Position numbers and translations under genes: made by a program | Part shown: positions 9,380 through 19,328 of the stretch, one piece after another | How positions within the stretch are numbered: position 1 is the first letter of the stretch | Layout of the letters: each line of letters opens with the position of its first letter | The notes under the pieces: generated by a model | Told to the model about the DNA's origin: nothing | What the model saw: only the letters and a program-made list of their open reading frames with translations | Database searches by the model: none | Assembly (NCBI GenBank): GCA_037045535.1 | Contig: JBAOHI010000072.1 | Span: 62,001 to 126,000 of the forward strand | Direction: 5' to 3' | DNA length: 64,000 bases | Source: Competibacter_A sp037045535 | Lineage (GTDB): Bacteria; Pseudomonadota; Gammaproteobacteria; Competibacterales; Competibacteraceae

Positions 9380-10675
9380 ATGGGCAAGAACGTGGTCGTC
9401 ATCGGCGCTCAATGGGGCGACGAAGGCAAGGGTAAAGTGGTGGACCTGCTTACCGAAAACGCGGCGGCGGTGGTGCGGTTTCAGGGCGGGCACAACGCGG
9501 GGCATACCTTGGTCATCGACGGCCAAAAGACTGTGCTACACCTGATCCCCTCCGGCATTTTGCGCGAAGGCGTTGATTGTCTGATCGGTAACGGGGTGGT
9601 GTTGTCTCCAGCCGCGCTATTGGCTGAAATCGACAACTTAGAGCGCCGAGGTGTGGAGGTGATGGGGCGGTTGCGGATCAGCGAAGCCTGTCCGTTGATC
9701 CTGCCCTACCATATCGCGCTGGACCTCGCCCGCGAGAAGTCCCGCGGCGAGCGGGCCATCGGTACTACCGGGCGTGGTATCGGGCCGGCCTACGAAGATA
9801 AGGTTGCGCGGCGAGCGGTGCGGCTGGCTGATCTGTTCGATCGGGAACGTTTTGCGGCCAAACTAGGTGAGGTGCTGGATTTCCACAATTTTGTGTTGCA
9901 GCACTACTTCCAGACTGAAGCTGTCGATTTTAAGAAAACGCTCGACGAAGCGCTGACCATGGCCGAGCGCTTGCGGCCGCTGGTGGCGGATATCACCGCG
10001 CTGCTGGATACGCACCAACGGCGCGGCGATAACATGCTGTTCGAAGGTGCGCAGGGCGCATTGCTGGATATCGACCACGGTACCTACCCCTATGTCACCT
10101 CTTCCAACACCACCGCTGGCGGTGCTGCTACCGGGACCGGGCTGGGGCCGCGTTATCTGGACTATGTGCTGGGTATCACCAAAGCGTACACCACTCGGGT
10201 TGGCGCCGGACCGTTTCCGACCGAGCTGTTCGACCAGACCGGTGACTATCTGGTCGAGCGCGGCCACGAGTTCGGTTCGACTACTGGCCGGCGGCGGCGC
10301 TGCGGCTGGTTCGATGCCGTGGTGCTGCGCCGATCCATCGTGAACAACAGCGTTTCCGGGTTGTGCGTGACTAAGCTGGACGTGTTGGACGGTCTGGAGC
10401 GTATCCGGCTCTGCGCGGGCTATCGGCGTGGGTCGGAGCGGCTGGACAATGCGCCCGTGGGTGCAGAAGCGTTGGCCGCTTGCGAGCCGATCTACGAGGA
10501 GATGCCGGGTTGGCAGGAGCCCACGACGGGGGTGCGCTGCTACGAGGATTTGCCTGTCGCCGCGCGGGACTATCTGCGGCGGATCGAGGAATTGACGGGC
10601 ACTCCCGTCGATGCCATTTCCACCGGTCCGGATCGGGCCGATACGATCGTGCTGCGGAATCCGTTCTCGGCTTGA
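9380..10675 (+). CDS. purA: Adenylosuccinate synthetase
   Basis: PurA converts IMP, aspartate and GTP to adenylosuccinate, the first committed step to AMP. The 431-residue product shows the N-terminal GTP-binding motif GAQWGDEGKGKVVDLL, the HNAGHT substrate loop, GTTGRGIGPAYEDK, and the C-terminal KLDVLDGL and STGPDRADTIV motifs. It starts 25 bases after hisZ with a good AGGAAG site. A hairpin terminator follows. Confidence 0.97.
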   Translation: MGKNVVVIGAQWGDEGKGKVVDLLTENAAAVVRFQGGHNAGHTLVIDGQKTVLHLIPSGILREGVDCLIGNGVVLSPAALLAEIDNLERRGVEVMGRLRISEACPLILPYHIALDLAREKSRGERAIGTTGRGIGPAYEDKVARRAVRLADLFDRERFAAKLGEVLDFHNFVLQHYFQTEAVDFKKTLDEALTMAERLRPLVADITALLDTHQRRGDNMLFEGAQGALLDIDHGTYPYVTSSNTTAGGAATGTGLGPRYLDYVLGITKAYTTRVGAGPFPTELFDQTGDYLVERGHEFGSTTGRRRRCGWFDAVVLRRSIVNNSVSGLCVTKLDVLDGLERIRLCAGYRRGSERLDNAPVGAEALAACEPIYEEMPGWQEPTTGVRCYEDLPVAARDYLRRIEELTGTPVDAISTGPDRADTIVLRNPFSA

Positions 10676-10688
10676 GGAGGAGAAAACA

Positions 10689-10719
10689 AAGAAGGCCCGG
10701 CTTTGGGCCGAGCCTTCTT
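10689..10719. terminator. Bidirectional terminator between purA and tRNA-Leu
   Basis: An 8-bp outer stem (10689-10696 with 10712-10719), one mismatch, and a 4-bp inner stem (10698-10701 with 10707-10710) form a strong hairpin just after purA. The flanking A-rich bases before it and the TT end would serve transcripts from both sides; the minus-strand tRNA gene ends at 10726. Confidence 0.65.
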
Positions 10720-10725
10720 GTAATC

Positions 10726-10812
10726 TGGTGCCGAAGAGAGGACTTGAACCTCCACTGGGTTACCCCAACTAAGACCTGAACCTAGCGCGTCTACCAATTC
10801 CGCCACTTCGGC
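10726..10812 (-). tRNA. tRNA-Leu (anticodon CAG)
   Basis: On the minus strand the 87-nt sequence begins GCCGAAGTGGCGGAATTGGT and ends CTCTTCGGCACCA with encoded CCA. The acceptor stem GCCGAAG pairs with CTTCGGC. The anticodon loop TTCAGGT carries CAG within a CTAGG/CTTAG stem, and the T arm contains GGTTCAAGTCC. The long variable arm marks a class II tRNA, as expected for leucine. Confidence 0.97.
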
Positions 10813-10923
10813 TGTGGTGGCTATCGCGCCGGCTGCGGCGACGACGGATGCGCACTATACGGATTGCCTTCCGGCCTGTCAATCGTTCCCCTTCATTGTG
10901 TTGTAACCTTTAGAAGCCTTTTC

Positions 10924-13167
10924 ATGACCTCAAAAAAACGTGGTTCCTGGTGTCAGCTCGACCCTTTCGTCGCGCGGGAACGGGAAAAATACGGCCATCC
11001 CGCGCCGAGTCGGGAATTTATTTTGCAATATCTGGAAGAGCGGGGTATGCCGCTGACCTTGGCGGAACTGTGTGCCGAGTGGCGACTGGACGACGGCTCG
11101 GAAGTCGATGCCTTGGCTCGCCGCCTACGAGCGATGGAGCGGGACGGGCAATTGATCCGCAACCGTCGCGAGGGTTACGGGCCGGTCGCCAAGATGAATC
11201 TGGTGACCGGTCGAGTGATTGGGCACCCCGAGGGTCATGGTTTCCTGATTCCCGACGAGGGTGGCGATAACCTGTTTCTGTCGCCTCGGCAGATGCGTAA
11301 GTTGCTGCACGGTGATCGGGCAGTGGCGCGGATGATTGGAGTCGATTACCGGGGGCGGCGTGAAGGCGCGATTGTCGAAGTATTGGAGCGCAATACCGAA
11401 ACGGTAGTGGGGCGCTTCTGCGAAGAGCGTGGCGCCTATTTCATCGTTCCCGACAACAAGCGCATCAATCAGGACATCATGGTGCCGGCCGATGGTCGTG
11501 GCGAGGCCCGTGCTGGCCAGATCGTCATCGCCGAACTGATCGAGCAACCCAGCTCACAAAGCCGGCCGCTCGGTCGAGTCAAGGAAGTGCTGGGCGAGCA
11601 TATGGCGCCCGGCATGGAAGTACGCATCGCCATCGCCAGTCACGGTATTCCGGTGGAATGGTCGGCAACAGTCATGGGGGAAGCCGATCGCCACGGTGGG
11701 GTGGTGCCGGACGCTGCCAAGGAAGGACGCTGGGATTTGCGTGCCACGCCGTTGGTGACGATCGACGGCATCACGGCCCGCGACTTCGACGATGCGGTTT
11801 ACTGCGAGCGGCGCGGAGCCAATTGGCGCTTGCTGGTAGCCATCGCCGACGTATCGTGGTATGTGCGACCCGGCACGGCACTGGATCAGGAAGCGCGCAA
11901 GCGGGGCAATTCGGTGTATTTCCCGGATCGAGCCATACCGATGTTGCCGGAAGCCTTATCCAATGGTCTATGCTCGCTGAATCCCGAAGTGGACCGGTTG
12001 TGCATGGTCTGCGAAATGACACTCAACGCTCAGGGCCGTATCGTCCGCTCACGATTTGCCGAGGCGGTGATGCGCTCTCACGCCCGTCTGACTTATGACA
12101 CCGTGGCCGCCATCGTCGCCGACCGCGATCCACGGGTCCGGGCCGAATATGCGGAACTGGTCCCCCATCTGGATCGGTTGCACGAGCTTTACCAAATCCT
12201 AAGAGCGACTCGGGAACAACGCGGCGCGATGGATTTCGATACCCAGGAGACTGTGATCGAGTATGGCGCGGATCGCAAAATTGAACGAATTTTGCCGACC
12301 GAGCGTAACGACGCCCATCGCCTGATCGAAGAATGCATGATTTCGGCTAACGTGGCGGCGGCGCGGTTTTTGCAACGCCATAAAGTACCGGGCTTGTATC
12401 GCGTTCACGAGGGGCCAACCGAAGATCGACTGAATAAGTTGCGGGCGTTTTTGGGCGAGCTGGGTTTGGGTTTGAGCGGGGGCGACAAGCCATCACCGCT
12501 CGATTACACCCGTCTCTTGGATCGGATCTGTGATCGGCCCGACGCGCATCTGATCCAGACAGTGATGTTGCGTTCGCTGGCTCAAGCGGTCTACAGTCCC
12601 AGCAATGTCGGCCATTTCGGCCTGGCGCTAGAGGCGTATGCGCACTTTACCTCGCCGATTCGCCGCTATCCCGATCTTCAGGTGCATCGCGCTATTCGTC
12701 ATGTGCTGAACGGGGGTAAAGCGGCTGATTGCCCTTATAGCCATGCTGATCTGGTCAGCCTGGGCGAACATTGCTCAATGACCGAGCGGCGGGCCGACGA
12801 AGCCGTGCGCGACGCAGTAGAATGGCTAAAGTGCGAATTCATGCTCGACAAGATCGGCCAGATCTACGACGGTATCATCACCGCCGTGACCGGTTTCGGG
12901 CTGTTCGTGGAACTGAACGGAGTTTACGTTGAGGGCTTGGTGCATGTGACGGCCCTGCGCAACGATTACTATCATTTCGATCCGGTTGGCCATCGTTTGC
13001 GCGGCGAACGCTCCGGTCAGGTCTACCGTTTAGGTGATGGCTTGCGAGTGCGGGTGGTGAGAGTCGATTTGGACGAGCGCAAGCTCGATTTCGAGCTGGT
13101 CGAGAGCGAGCGCCGCGAAAACGGCCGTCGCAATCGCTGGAATCGCGGCCAGCGTAGAAAGGGCTAA
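10924..13167 (+). CDS. rnr: Ribonuclease R
   Basis: RNase R is a processive 3'-5' exoribonuclease able to degrade structured RNA. The 747-residue protein from the ATG at 10924 has an N-terminal winged-helix domain, two cold-shock domains, and the RNB catalytic domain with ITARDFDDAVYCERR (acidic metal ligands) and the YAHFTSPIRRYPDLQVHRAI signature, then a C-terminal S1 domain (GIITAVTGFGLFVELNG) and a basic tail. The frame is open to 10864, but MTSKKRGSW at 10924 fits the family. rlmB follows at once, as in E. coli. Confidence 0.95.
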   Translation: MTSKKRGSWCQLDPFVAREREKYGHPAPSREFILQYLEERGMPLTLAELCAEWRLDDGSEVDALARRLRAMERDGQLIRNRREGYGPVAKMNLVTGRVIGHPEGHGFLIPDEGGDNLFLSPRQMRKLLHGDRAVARMIGVDYRGRREGAIVEVLERNTETVVGRFCEERGAYFIVPDNKRINQDIMVPADGRGEARAGQIVIAELIEQPSSQSRPLGRVKEVLGEHMAPGMEVRIAIASHGIPVEWSATVMGEADRHGGVVPDAAKEGRWDLRATPLVTIDGITARDFDDAVYCERRGANWRLLVAIADVSWYVRPGTALDQEARKRGNSVYFPDRAIPMLPEALSNGLCSLNPEVDRLCMVCEMTLNAQGRIVRSRFAEAVMRSHARLTYDTVAAIVADRDPRVRAEYAELVPHLDRLHELYQILRATREQRGAMDFDTQETVIEYGADRKIERILPTERNDAHRLIEECMISANVAAARFLQRHKVPGLYRVHEGPTEDRLNKLRAFLGELGLGLSGGDKPSPLDYTRLLDRICDRPDAHLIQTVMLRSLAQAVYSPSNVGHFGLALEAYAHFTSPIRRYPDLQVHRAIRHVLNGGKAADCPYSHADLVSLGEHCSMTERRADEAVRDAVEWLKCEFMLDKIGQIYDGIITAVTGFGLFVELNGVYVEGLVHVTALRNDYYHFDPVGHRLRGERSGQVYRLGDGLRVRVVRVDLDERKLDFELVESERRENGRRNRWNRGQRRKG

Positions 13168-13169
13168 AG

Positions 13170-13922
13170 TTGGTGGCGGAAGAGTGGATTCATGGCCTGC
13201 ATGCTGTGGCAGCGGCGCTAAGGTACGAGCCGGGGCAGTTGCGCGGTTTGTGGGTGGAGCGCCAGCGACGGGATGCGCGAATACAAGTATTGCTAGACGA
13301 GGCGGCCAGCCGAGGGGTACCGATTCGACAAGCAGACCGGTCAGAGCTGGATCGGTTAAGCGGCGGTGTCCGTCATCAGGGCATACTGGCCCAATTGGTG
13401 GCTCAGCAACGGGCTTATGGCGAGGCCGATTTGCCGGCGTTGCTGGCGGCGGCGATCGGGCCGGCACTGCTGCTGGTGTTAGATGGAGTGCAAGACCCGC
13501 ACAATCTGGGTGCTTGTCTGCGTAGCGCGGCGGCGGCGGGCGTTCAGGCGGTGATCGCGCCTGTCGACCGGGCGGCTGGTTTGAATGCGACGGTACGTAA
13601 GGTGGCCAGTGGCGCGGCGGAAATTGTGCCGTTCGTGTCCGTGACTAATCTGGCGCGGACGTTGCGCTGGTTGCAGGAACAGGGAGTCTGGATCGTCGGT
13701 GCGGTGGGGGAGGCGGAGGACAATCTTTACCGAGTGGATTTCACGCTGCCGACTGCTATCGTACTGGGTGCGGAGGAGAAAGGCTTGCGACGCCTGACCC
13801 GCGAGCTCTGCGACCGGCTGGCGCGGATTCCGATGGTTGAGGGTGGAGTCGAAAGTTTGAACGTGTCCGTGGCGACAGGAGTTTTTTTGTTCGAGGCGCG
13901 GCGGCAACGTGGTATCGATTGA
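13170..13922 (+). CDS. rlmB: 23S rRNA (guanosine-2'-O-)-methyltransferase RlmB
   Basis: RlmB methylates the ribose of G2251 in 23S rRNA and belongs to the SpoU (SPOUT) family. The 250-residue protein has the substrate-binding N-terminal domain (WIHGLHAVAAALR) and SpoU motifs 1 (LDGVQDPHNLGACLRSAAAAG), 2 (VLGAEEKGLRRLTRELCD) and 3 (RIPMVEGGVESLNVSVA). The start may be TTG at 13170 or GTG at 13173; both lie just after the rnr stop, so the two genes form an operon. Confidence 0.94.
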   Translation: MVAEEWIHGLHAVAAALRYEPGQLRGLWVERQRRDARIQVLLDEAASRGVPIRQADRSELDRLSGGVRHQGILAQLVAQQRAYGEADLPALLAAAIGPALLLVLDGVQDPHNLGACLRSAAAAGVQAVIAPVDRAAGLNATVRKVASGAAEIVPFVSVTNLARTLRWLQEQGVWIVGAVGEAEDNLYRVDFTLPTAIVLGAEEKGLRRLTRELCDRLARIPMVEGGVESLNVSVATGVFLFEARRQRGID

Positions 13923-14264
13923 CAGAACTAAACCTGATGAATGTGGCTCTGAGGCTTGAATTTTTGTGACCCATTGTGGGAATAATATTTGTTAGTGCGG
14001 GCGATCAGATGATCCGGTTTTGGCGTTCTTAGGGATCTATTGGTTTGGTGTGTCAGTAAGATATATCGGGGCACGAGTTGAGCGTCATCCTGTAGGGGGT
14101 GGCCCCGCGCAGTGACATTCGAACGAGGATTCCGACGGCGCTCGCGCCGAGAACCCGAAGTTTGTCAACTCGCACCGACGAACTAGCGGGCTGGATCAAG
14201 TTGGGATCTGTTGGAAAGTTATGTTCGTATCTGGAATATCCAACAATATTGGGGGTTGTGTTAA
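13923..14264. other. Intergenic region upstream of polysaccharide operon
   Basis: About 340 bases without a supported gene. It presumably holds the promoter and leader of the export operon that starts at 14265, but I see no convincing sigma-70 or sigma-54 box pair. A small GC-rich hairpin (CGGCG/CGCCG, near 14131-14144) is the only structure noticed. Confidence 0.4.
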
Positions 14265-14961
14265 ATGCAAAAGCGTGATTGGTTCGTTAGATGGGTCATC
14301 GGTGGAGTATCAACGGTGGTTATCCTCTTGCTTGGAGCCTGTGCTAAACCACTGGGTGGTTTGCCACCGTCAACTAATTATGCATCCCAAACGTCTTCGC
14401 CGGAGACCTATAGCTACCAGATAGGACCAGGAGACCAACTGCAGATTTTCGTCTGGCGAAATCCCGAGGTTTCACAGACGGTTACTGTCCGTCCGGACGG
14501 CAAGATTACGACTCCACTGGTAGAAGACTTACAGGCTAGTGGCAAAACCCCCAACCAGCTGGCTCGCGATCTGGAAAAAGCGCTGGAAACTTACATCCGC
14601 CAACCTATTGTCACGGTGATTGTCGCAGGTGGAATTGGACCCTATAGCGAGCAAATCCGCGTGATTGGTCAGATATCCGGGTCGCAGGCTAGTGGAGGGA
14701 GCAGCTCAAGCTGGTGGAGGGAGTGGTCCGCAAGCGCGAGCGATCGCCTACCGGCATAAAATGACCTTGCTGGACGTAATGATTGCGGTCGGTGGCTTGA
14801 ACGAGTTCGCCGCCGGCAATAAGACCAGACTGGTTCGAGTGGTGGACGGTAAGCAGCAGGAATATGAAGTCCGCTTGGATGATCTACTGAACGGAGATAT
14901 TACCGCAAACGTGGATATGTTACCCGGCGATATTCTGATTATTCCCGAGTCTTTGTTTTAA
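14265..14961 (+). CDS. XrtA-type polysaccharide export lipoprotein (Wza-like), disrupted
   Basis: Outer-membrane export protein of the Wza/polysaccharide biosynthesis-export family, of the type linked to exosortase A (PEP-CTERM) loci. The N-terminus has a lipoprotein signal with lipobox LLGAC, followed by the export domain (YQIGPGDQLQIFVWRNPEVS, VRPDGKITTPLVEDL) and a SLBB-like domain (MTLLDVMIAVGGLNEFAAGN, ANVDMLPGDILIIPESLF). The first frame stops at 14757-14759, while the SLBB domain is encoded one frame further on. Between GPYSEQIRVIGQ and AIAYRHKMTLLD there are 67 bases where about 15 are expected, so an insertion of about 52 nt causes the shift. It heads the operon running to 20468. Confidence 0.8.
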
Positions 14962-14995
14962 GCAGACCGGCGTTCCTAGTAAGAAGAGCGCAAAC

Positions 14996-16543
14996 ATGAA
15001 TGATATTATCGAACAGTTGCTCGGTTATTTGCGGGGGATTTGGCGCAATCGCTGGTATGCAATGGGTTGTGCATGGCTAGTGTGCGTGATTGGTTGGATT
15101 ATTGTCTGTATTTTACCAAAGCAATATGAGGCTTCAGCGCGAGTATTTGTGGATACCCAGACTATCCTTCGTCCAGTATTACAAGGTTTAACGGTTGATC
15201 TCAATCCAAGCGCTCAAGTTGAAATGATTTCTCGAACATTGTTCAGCCGTCCAAATTTGGAGAAAATTGCTCAGTTAACTGGCTTAGATAAGCAAGCTAA
15301 AGATTCGCAAGGGTTGGAAAGACTGCTGAATCTCTTGAAAGACAAACTTAACTTCGTTAAAAGTGGCACAGATTTATATACAATTACATACGTGGCTCCT
15401 GAGCCACAACTAGCTAAGAAAATGGTTGAAACTGTATTAGAAATTTTTGAGAAAAATTTGGTTGGTAATACTCAACTAAGTACCAACACAGCTCTCCAAT
15501 TTTTGGAAGAACAAATCAATCAATATGAATATCGATTGCTTGAGGCAGAAACTCTCCTTAAGGATTTTAAAATAAAAAATGCTGGTCGATTGCCTTCGGA
15601 AGGGCAAAATTACTATGCCCGTATACACCAAGCGGCCTCCGACTTAGAAGCAGTTCGATTGGAATTAGCACAGGCGGAAAATCGCCGCAATGCCTTACAG
15701 CAACAGCTTGATACTTCTCTGCAGCAACAGCTGAAGAGTGATGGTGAGAAAACGGTTGTTTTACCTATAGACAACCGTATCCAAGATCTTGAAAAGAAAC
15801 TCGATGAATTACTGATCCAATACACTGATAGGCATCCGGACGTGGGAATCTTACGTCAAACCATAGCTGATCTTAAAAGACAGCGTGCACAAGAGCGTTC
15901 TCAATACACGGCTGGCCTTTCTAGAAATAGCGCCAATATTAATGCGCATGGCCCCAGAAGTTATTCTTTTATTGATGAGATAAAAGTTAAGCTTGCCGAA
16001 GAAGAAGCTAATATCGCCTCGCTGCAAGTACGGATGAGTGAATATAAAAAGCGGTATAAAGAATTACAGGATGAAGTTAATATTCTTCCTCAAGTTGAAG
16101 CCGACCTAGCTGCTTTAAATCGGGACTACGATGTCAATAAGAAAAAACATGAAGAGTTGATATCTCGCCGAGAAGCACTTAGATTGTCTGAGCAGGCTGA
16201 AGAATCTAAGCAGGAAGTCCGTTATAAGGTTGTGGATCCTCCCCGAATACCCTTGAAACCTAAACCCACGCGATTAATATTGACATCTGTAGTGTTAGTT
16301 GCCGGCTTGGGCATAGGAGTAGGGCTGGCATTTTTGATCTCTCAGTTTTGGCCAACTTTCGACAGTCGACGCAGCCTCATGCAGGTTGCTGATATTCCAG
16401 TATTTGGCAGCGTTAGTGCGGTCCTTTCTCAGGCGGCCTTACGCAGGGAACGCAAAATGACAGTTATCTATGCGGGTCTTGGCGGGATGCTAGTATTGAT
16501 ATATGCCGGTTTGATGATCGTGGAGAGAGTTGGATATCTATGA
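14996..16543 (+). CDS. XrtA-type polysaccharide chain-length determinant (Wzz-like)
   Basis: A 515-residue inner-membrane protein with the Wzz layout: a TM helix near residues 22-40 (WYAMGCAWLVCVIGWIIVC), a Wzz domain (YEASARVFVDTQTILRPVLQG), a long periplasmic coiled coil (about 150-400, rich in Gln, Glu, Lys), and a C-terminal proline-rich TM segment (PPRIPLKPKPTRLILTSVVL) with one more hydrophobic helix at the end. It controls the length of exported polysaccharide and activates the next gene's kinase. The length and partners match the exosortase A-associated family. The coding sequence is clearly more AT-rich than the housekeeping genes around it. Confidence 0.88.
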   Translation: MNDIIEQLLGYLRGIWRNRWYAMGCAWLVCVIGWIIVCILPKQYEASARVFVDTQTILRPVLQGLTVDLNPSAQVEMISRTLFSRPNLEKIAQLTGLDKQAKDSQGLERLLNLLKDKLNFVKSGTDLYTITYVAPEPQLAKKMVETVLEIFEKNLVGNTQLSTNTALQFLEEQINQYEYRLLEAETLLKDFKIKNAGRLPSEGQNYYARIHQAASDLEAVRLELAQAENRRNALQQQLDTSLQQQLKSDGEKTVVLPIDNRIQDLEKKLDELLIQYTDRHPDVGILRQTIADLKRQRAQERSQYTAGLSRNSANINAHGPRSYSFIDEIKVKLAEEEANIASLQVRMSEYKKRYKELQDEVNILPQVEADLAALNRDYDVNKKKHEELISRREALRLSEQAEESKQEVRYKVVDPPRIPLKPKPTRLILTSVVLVAGLGIGVGLAFLISQFWPTFDSRRSLMQVADIPVFGSVSAVLSQAALRRERKMTVIYAGLGGMLVLIYAGLMIVERVGYL

Positions 16544-16567
16544 ATTTGGGGTCTAGTTTTTGGGAGT

Positions 16568-17522
16568 GTGATGATGGATAGTATCGAGAAAGCTATGTTT
16601 GGCAGATCGCTAAGTTCTGAGTTACCTTCGACTGCAGCGCAGCCTAATCTATCAAAAAATACAACAAAAAATAGTGATATTATCGAAAGAGCAACCAGTG
16701 TAGCAATCGCCCCAGCTATTGTCCGGACTGCTGAAACAACGACCAACAAGCGTACTCAGCAGTCAATTACCTTGGATATGGAATGGATTCGCTCTGCCGG
16801 TTTATTGGTGGTAGATGCCCAACGCAGCCGAATAAAAGAAGAGTATCGTCATATTAAGCGTTCCTTGCTTATGAATATTGATGGCAGGGGAGCAACCCTC
16901 GTAAAACATGCAAATTTGATAGTAGTAACTAGTGCTCGTCCTGGTGAAGGAAAAACCTTTACTGCCTGTAATCTGGCCTTGAGTATCGCTGCCGAAAGGG
17001 ATCGTACGGTATTGTTGGTGGATGCCGATGTCCTGAGGCCTTCCGTGGAGAAAATGCTGGGATTTGAAGGCCGAGCGTGGTTTGGTGGACTTTTTAATCG
17101 ATGATCAACTGGAGTTGGCTGACGTATTGATGAGCACCAACATACCAGGTTTGACTGTTTTGTCTGCTGGGAGCGCGCATCATTTATCGTCAGAATTGTT
17201 AGCCAGCGATAACATGCGCCGATTGACGGGTGAAATGAGCCAGCGATATCCCGACCGTATCATTATTTTTGATGCGCCGCCCCTGCTGGCTACAACTGAA
17301 GCTAGCATTTTAACGGGTCTCATGGGGCAAGTGGTTATGGTGGTGGAGGCTGGAAGGACCGCTCAATCCCAAGTTAAGGAAGCGTTGGCCATGCTTGCCC
17401 CTGATCAAATCATTGGGTTCGTGTTGAATAAAACACGCGATTTTTTCGCTTCCGATCGTTCCGGCTATGGCTATGGGTATCATTACTCTCCTAACAGCGG
17501 CGAGAATTTTCAGGAACGATAA
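16568..17522 (+). CDS. XrtA-associated tyrosine autokinase, frameshifted
   Basis: A bacterial tyrosine (BY) kinase that acts with the Wzz-like protein. The first part carries a short N-terminal linker, the RIKEEYRHIKRSLL segment, and Walker A SARPGEGKTFTACNLALSIA with Walker A' LLVDADVLRPS. The second frame carries RGLVDFLIDDQLELADVL, Walker B region IIIFDAPPLLATTEA, and a Tyr-rich tail (GYGYGYHY) that would be the autophosphorylation cluster. One extra G at 17069-17070 separates the two frames; without it the protein is 317 residues. It belongs to the same operon, 24 bases after the chain-length gene. Confidence 0.85.
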
Positions 17523-17554
17523 ACAGTGTTGCCGCTGCCTTAAGGGAGGTTGGG

Positions 17555-19320
17555 ATGGTACGTATGAAATTTAAAAGCCGTGAACAAGCTAGAAAGCAAT
17601 ATTGGAATCTGGGATCGTTCTGGTCGTTTATACTTGGAGCGTTGATGCTAGGGGGTGGCTCGGTAAACTGGGCGCAGGAGACGAATTTCGGCTTGGGGGA
17701 ATGGAGAGTGACTCCCAGAATTAGCGTTGGCGCTACCTACTCCGATAATATTCAGCTGATGCCTGACGGACAGACTGAGGATGACTTGGTTTTTCAAGTG
17801 GATCCAGGCATTTCGGTGCGAAAGCATGGTGGACGTCTTGATCTCCGCTTAGATTACACCGCACAAGGATTATTGTACACCAATAATGGTGATGCGAACA
17901 AGATCAATAATCAACTGCAAGCGTTTGGGACTGCCGAAATTTTTCAGAAAAATTTCTTTTTAGATGCTTATGGCTCGATTTCTCAAGTACCGATTAACTC
18001 TAGTAGTCGAACTGATACTGGTAATTTAGGGGCGACCGGTGGACATACCTTCCAGCTTGTCGTTTTTCAATAATTTCGATTTGGGGTTGCCAGGTGCTGC
18101 GGAATTGTTTAATCCGATTGGCATTTTCAGCAACATAGCACTGACTGATAATCAGACGACTGCTTATCGTTTTGGCGTTAGCCCCTACTGGCAACAGGAT
18201 ATTGGCGGTTGGGTAAAGGTGTTACTACGCTATCGTTATGACGATATTTTTTATGATGAGCAGAATGGAATTGATAATCAGCAAGAGGGGCAGCAAGTCG
18301 TAATCAGACAATTCCGATAGTCAGATCAATACTATTGATTTTAAGCTTGCTAGTGGTCGTCAATTCAGTACATTAAAATGGAATATTGGTTATTTCTATC
18401 AACAGCAAAAACAAGATAATTTAACGAATAATAACACTGCAGATAATGGCGATGATCGCCAAGAAAATCTGACCGGTGAACTCACTTATCGATTGAATAA
18501 TCACTGGTCTCTTTTAGCAGAGGCCGGCTACGAAGATAACCAAGTTACTGATTTCGAGAATAGCCGTAATGGTGGATACTGGGGGTTGGGCGCGATTTGG
18601 TCACCTAGCCGCTTCATGGAATTGAAGGGATTGTATGGTTCGGACGTCAACGAAATAGCTTTACACTGGAATCCGTCCCTTCGCACTCATTTGCAGATCA
18701 GTCGCCGCGATCAGAGTGTGGGCGTCGATCCGGGCGTGCATTGGGAAGGCTCCTTCGGTCACCGAACCGCTAACACCACTTGGTCGGCCCGTTATACGGA
18801 TGAAGTGACCAACGAGCAGCAACTGCTTGGTCGTAGTGTGCTTGGCTCCGGTGGCGATGGTCAATTGCAGTCCCCCGATGAGCAGAACCAACCTGTGGTT
18901 TCCGAGGGACCATTTGGCTTGACTAATCAGAATTTTCGACGTAAGCGCTTTGATGGCAGTGTAACCTATCGGCATGGTCCTACTGGGTTATCGGTTAGCG
19001 CATTCAACGAGAACCGAGAGAACCAAGATGCTGTATCTCAAGAAAATACTTACGGTGCCGGCGCGCTATGGACATGGCGGTTCGCACCGCGTACTGCTTC
19101 TTTCCTCGGGACAGGCTGGGAGCATGATGACCTGGGTGAGAACCAATCGGGTGAAAACCAGCAAAACGATTACTGGGTATCAGTGATTGGACTGGCGCGA
19201 GTGTTTACTCCCGATTTTGGTGGTTTAGTTAGTTACCGCCTCTACCAGAATAACTCGAATTCTACCGAACAAGAGTTTCGCGAAAATCGACTTAACGTTC
19301 GGTTTAACATGAAGTTCTAA
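17555..19320 (+). CDS. XrtA system-associated outer membrane beta-barrel protein, two frameshifts
   Basis: A predicted outer-membrane barrel of the PEP-CTERM/exosortase A-associated family. It has an N-terminal signal region (FWSFILGALMLGGGSVNWAQE) followed by many alternating beta strands with aromatic ends (RISVGATYSDNIQL, LDLRLDYTAQGLLY, WSARYTDEV) and a terminal strand ending in NVRFNMKF. Three consecutive frames encode one continuous protein: the first to about 18035, the second to about 18300, the third to 19320. Each step is +1; removing two bases gives about 587 residues. The middle part of the third frame has no start codon of its own before 18493, which supports a single gene. It probably serves polysaccharide passage; this is inferred from context. 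Confidence 0.8.
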
Positions 19321-19328
19321 ACTATCTT

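Noticed and set aside
13923..14264. Possible c-di-GMP riboswitch or sigma-54 promoter before the polysaccharide operon
   Set aside because: No conserved riboswitch core and no TGGCAC-N5-TTGC pair were seen.
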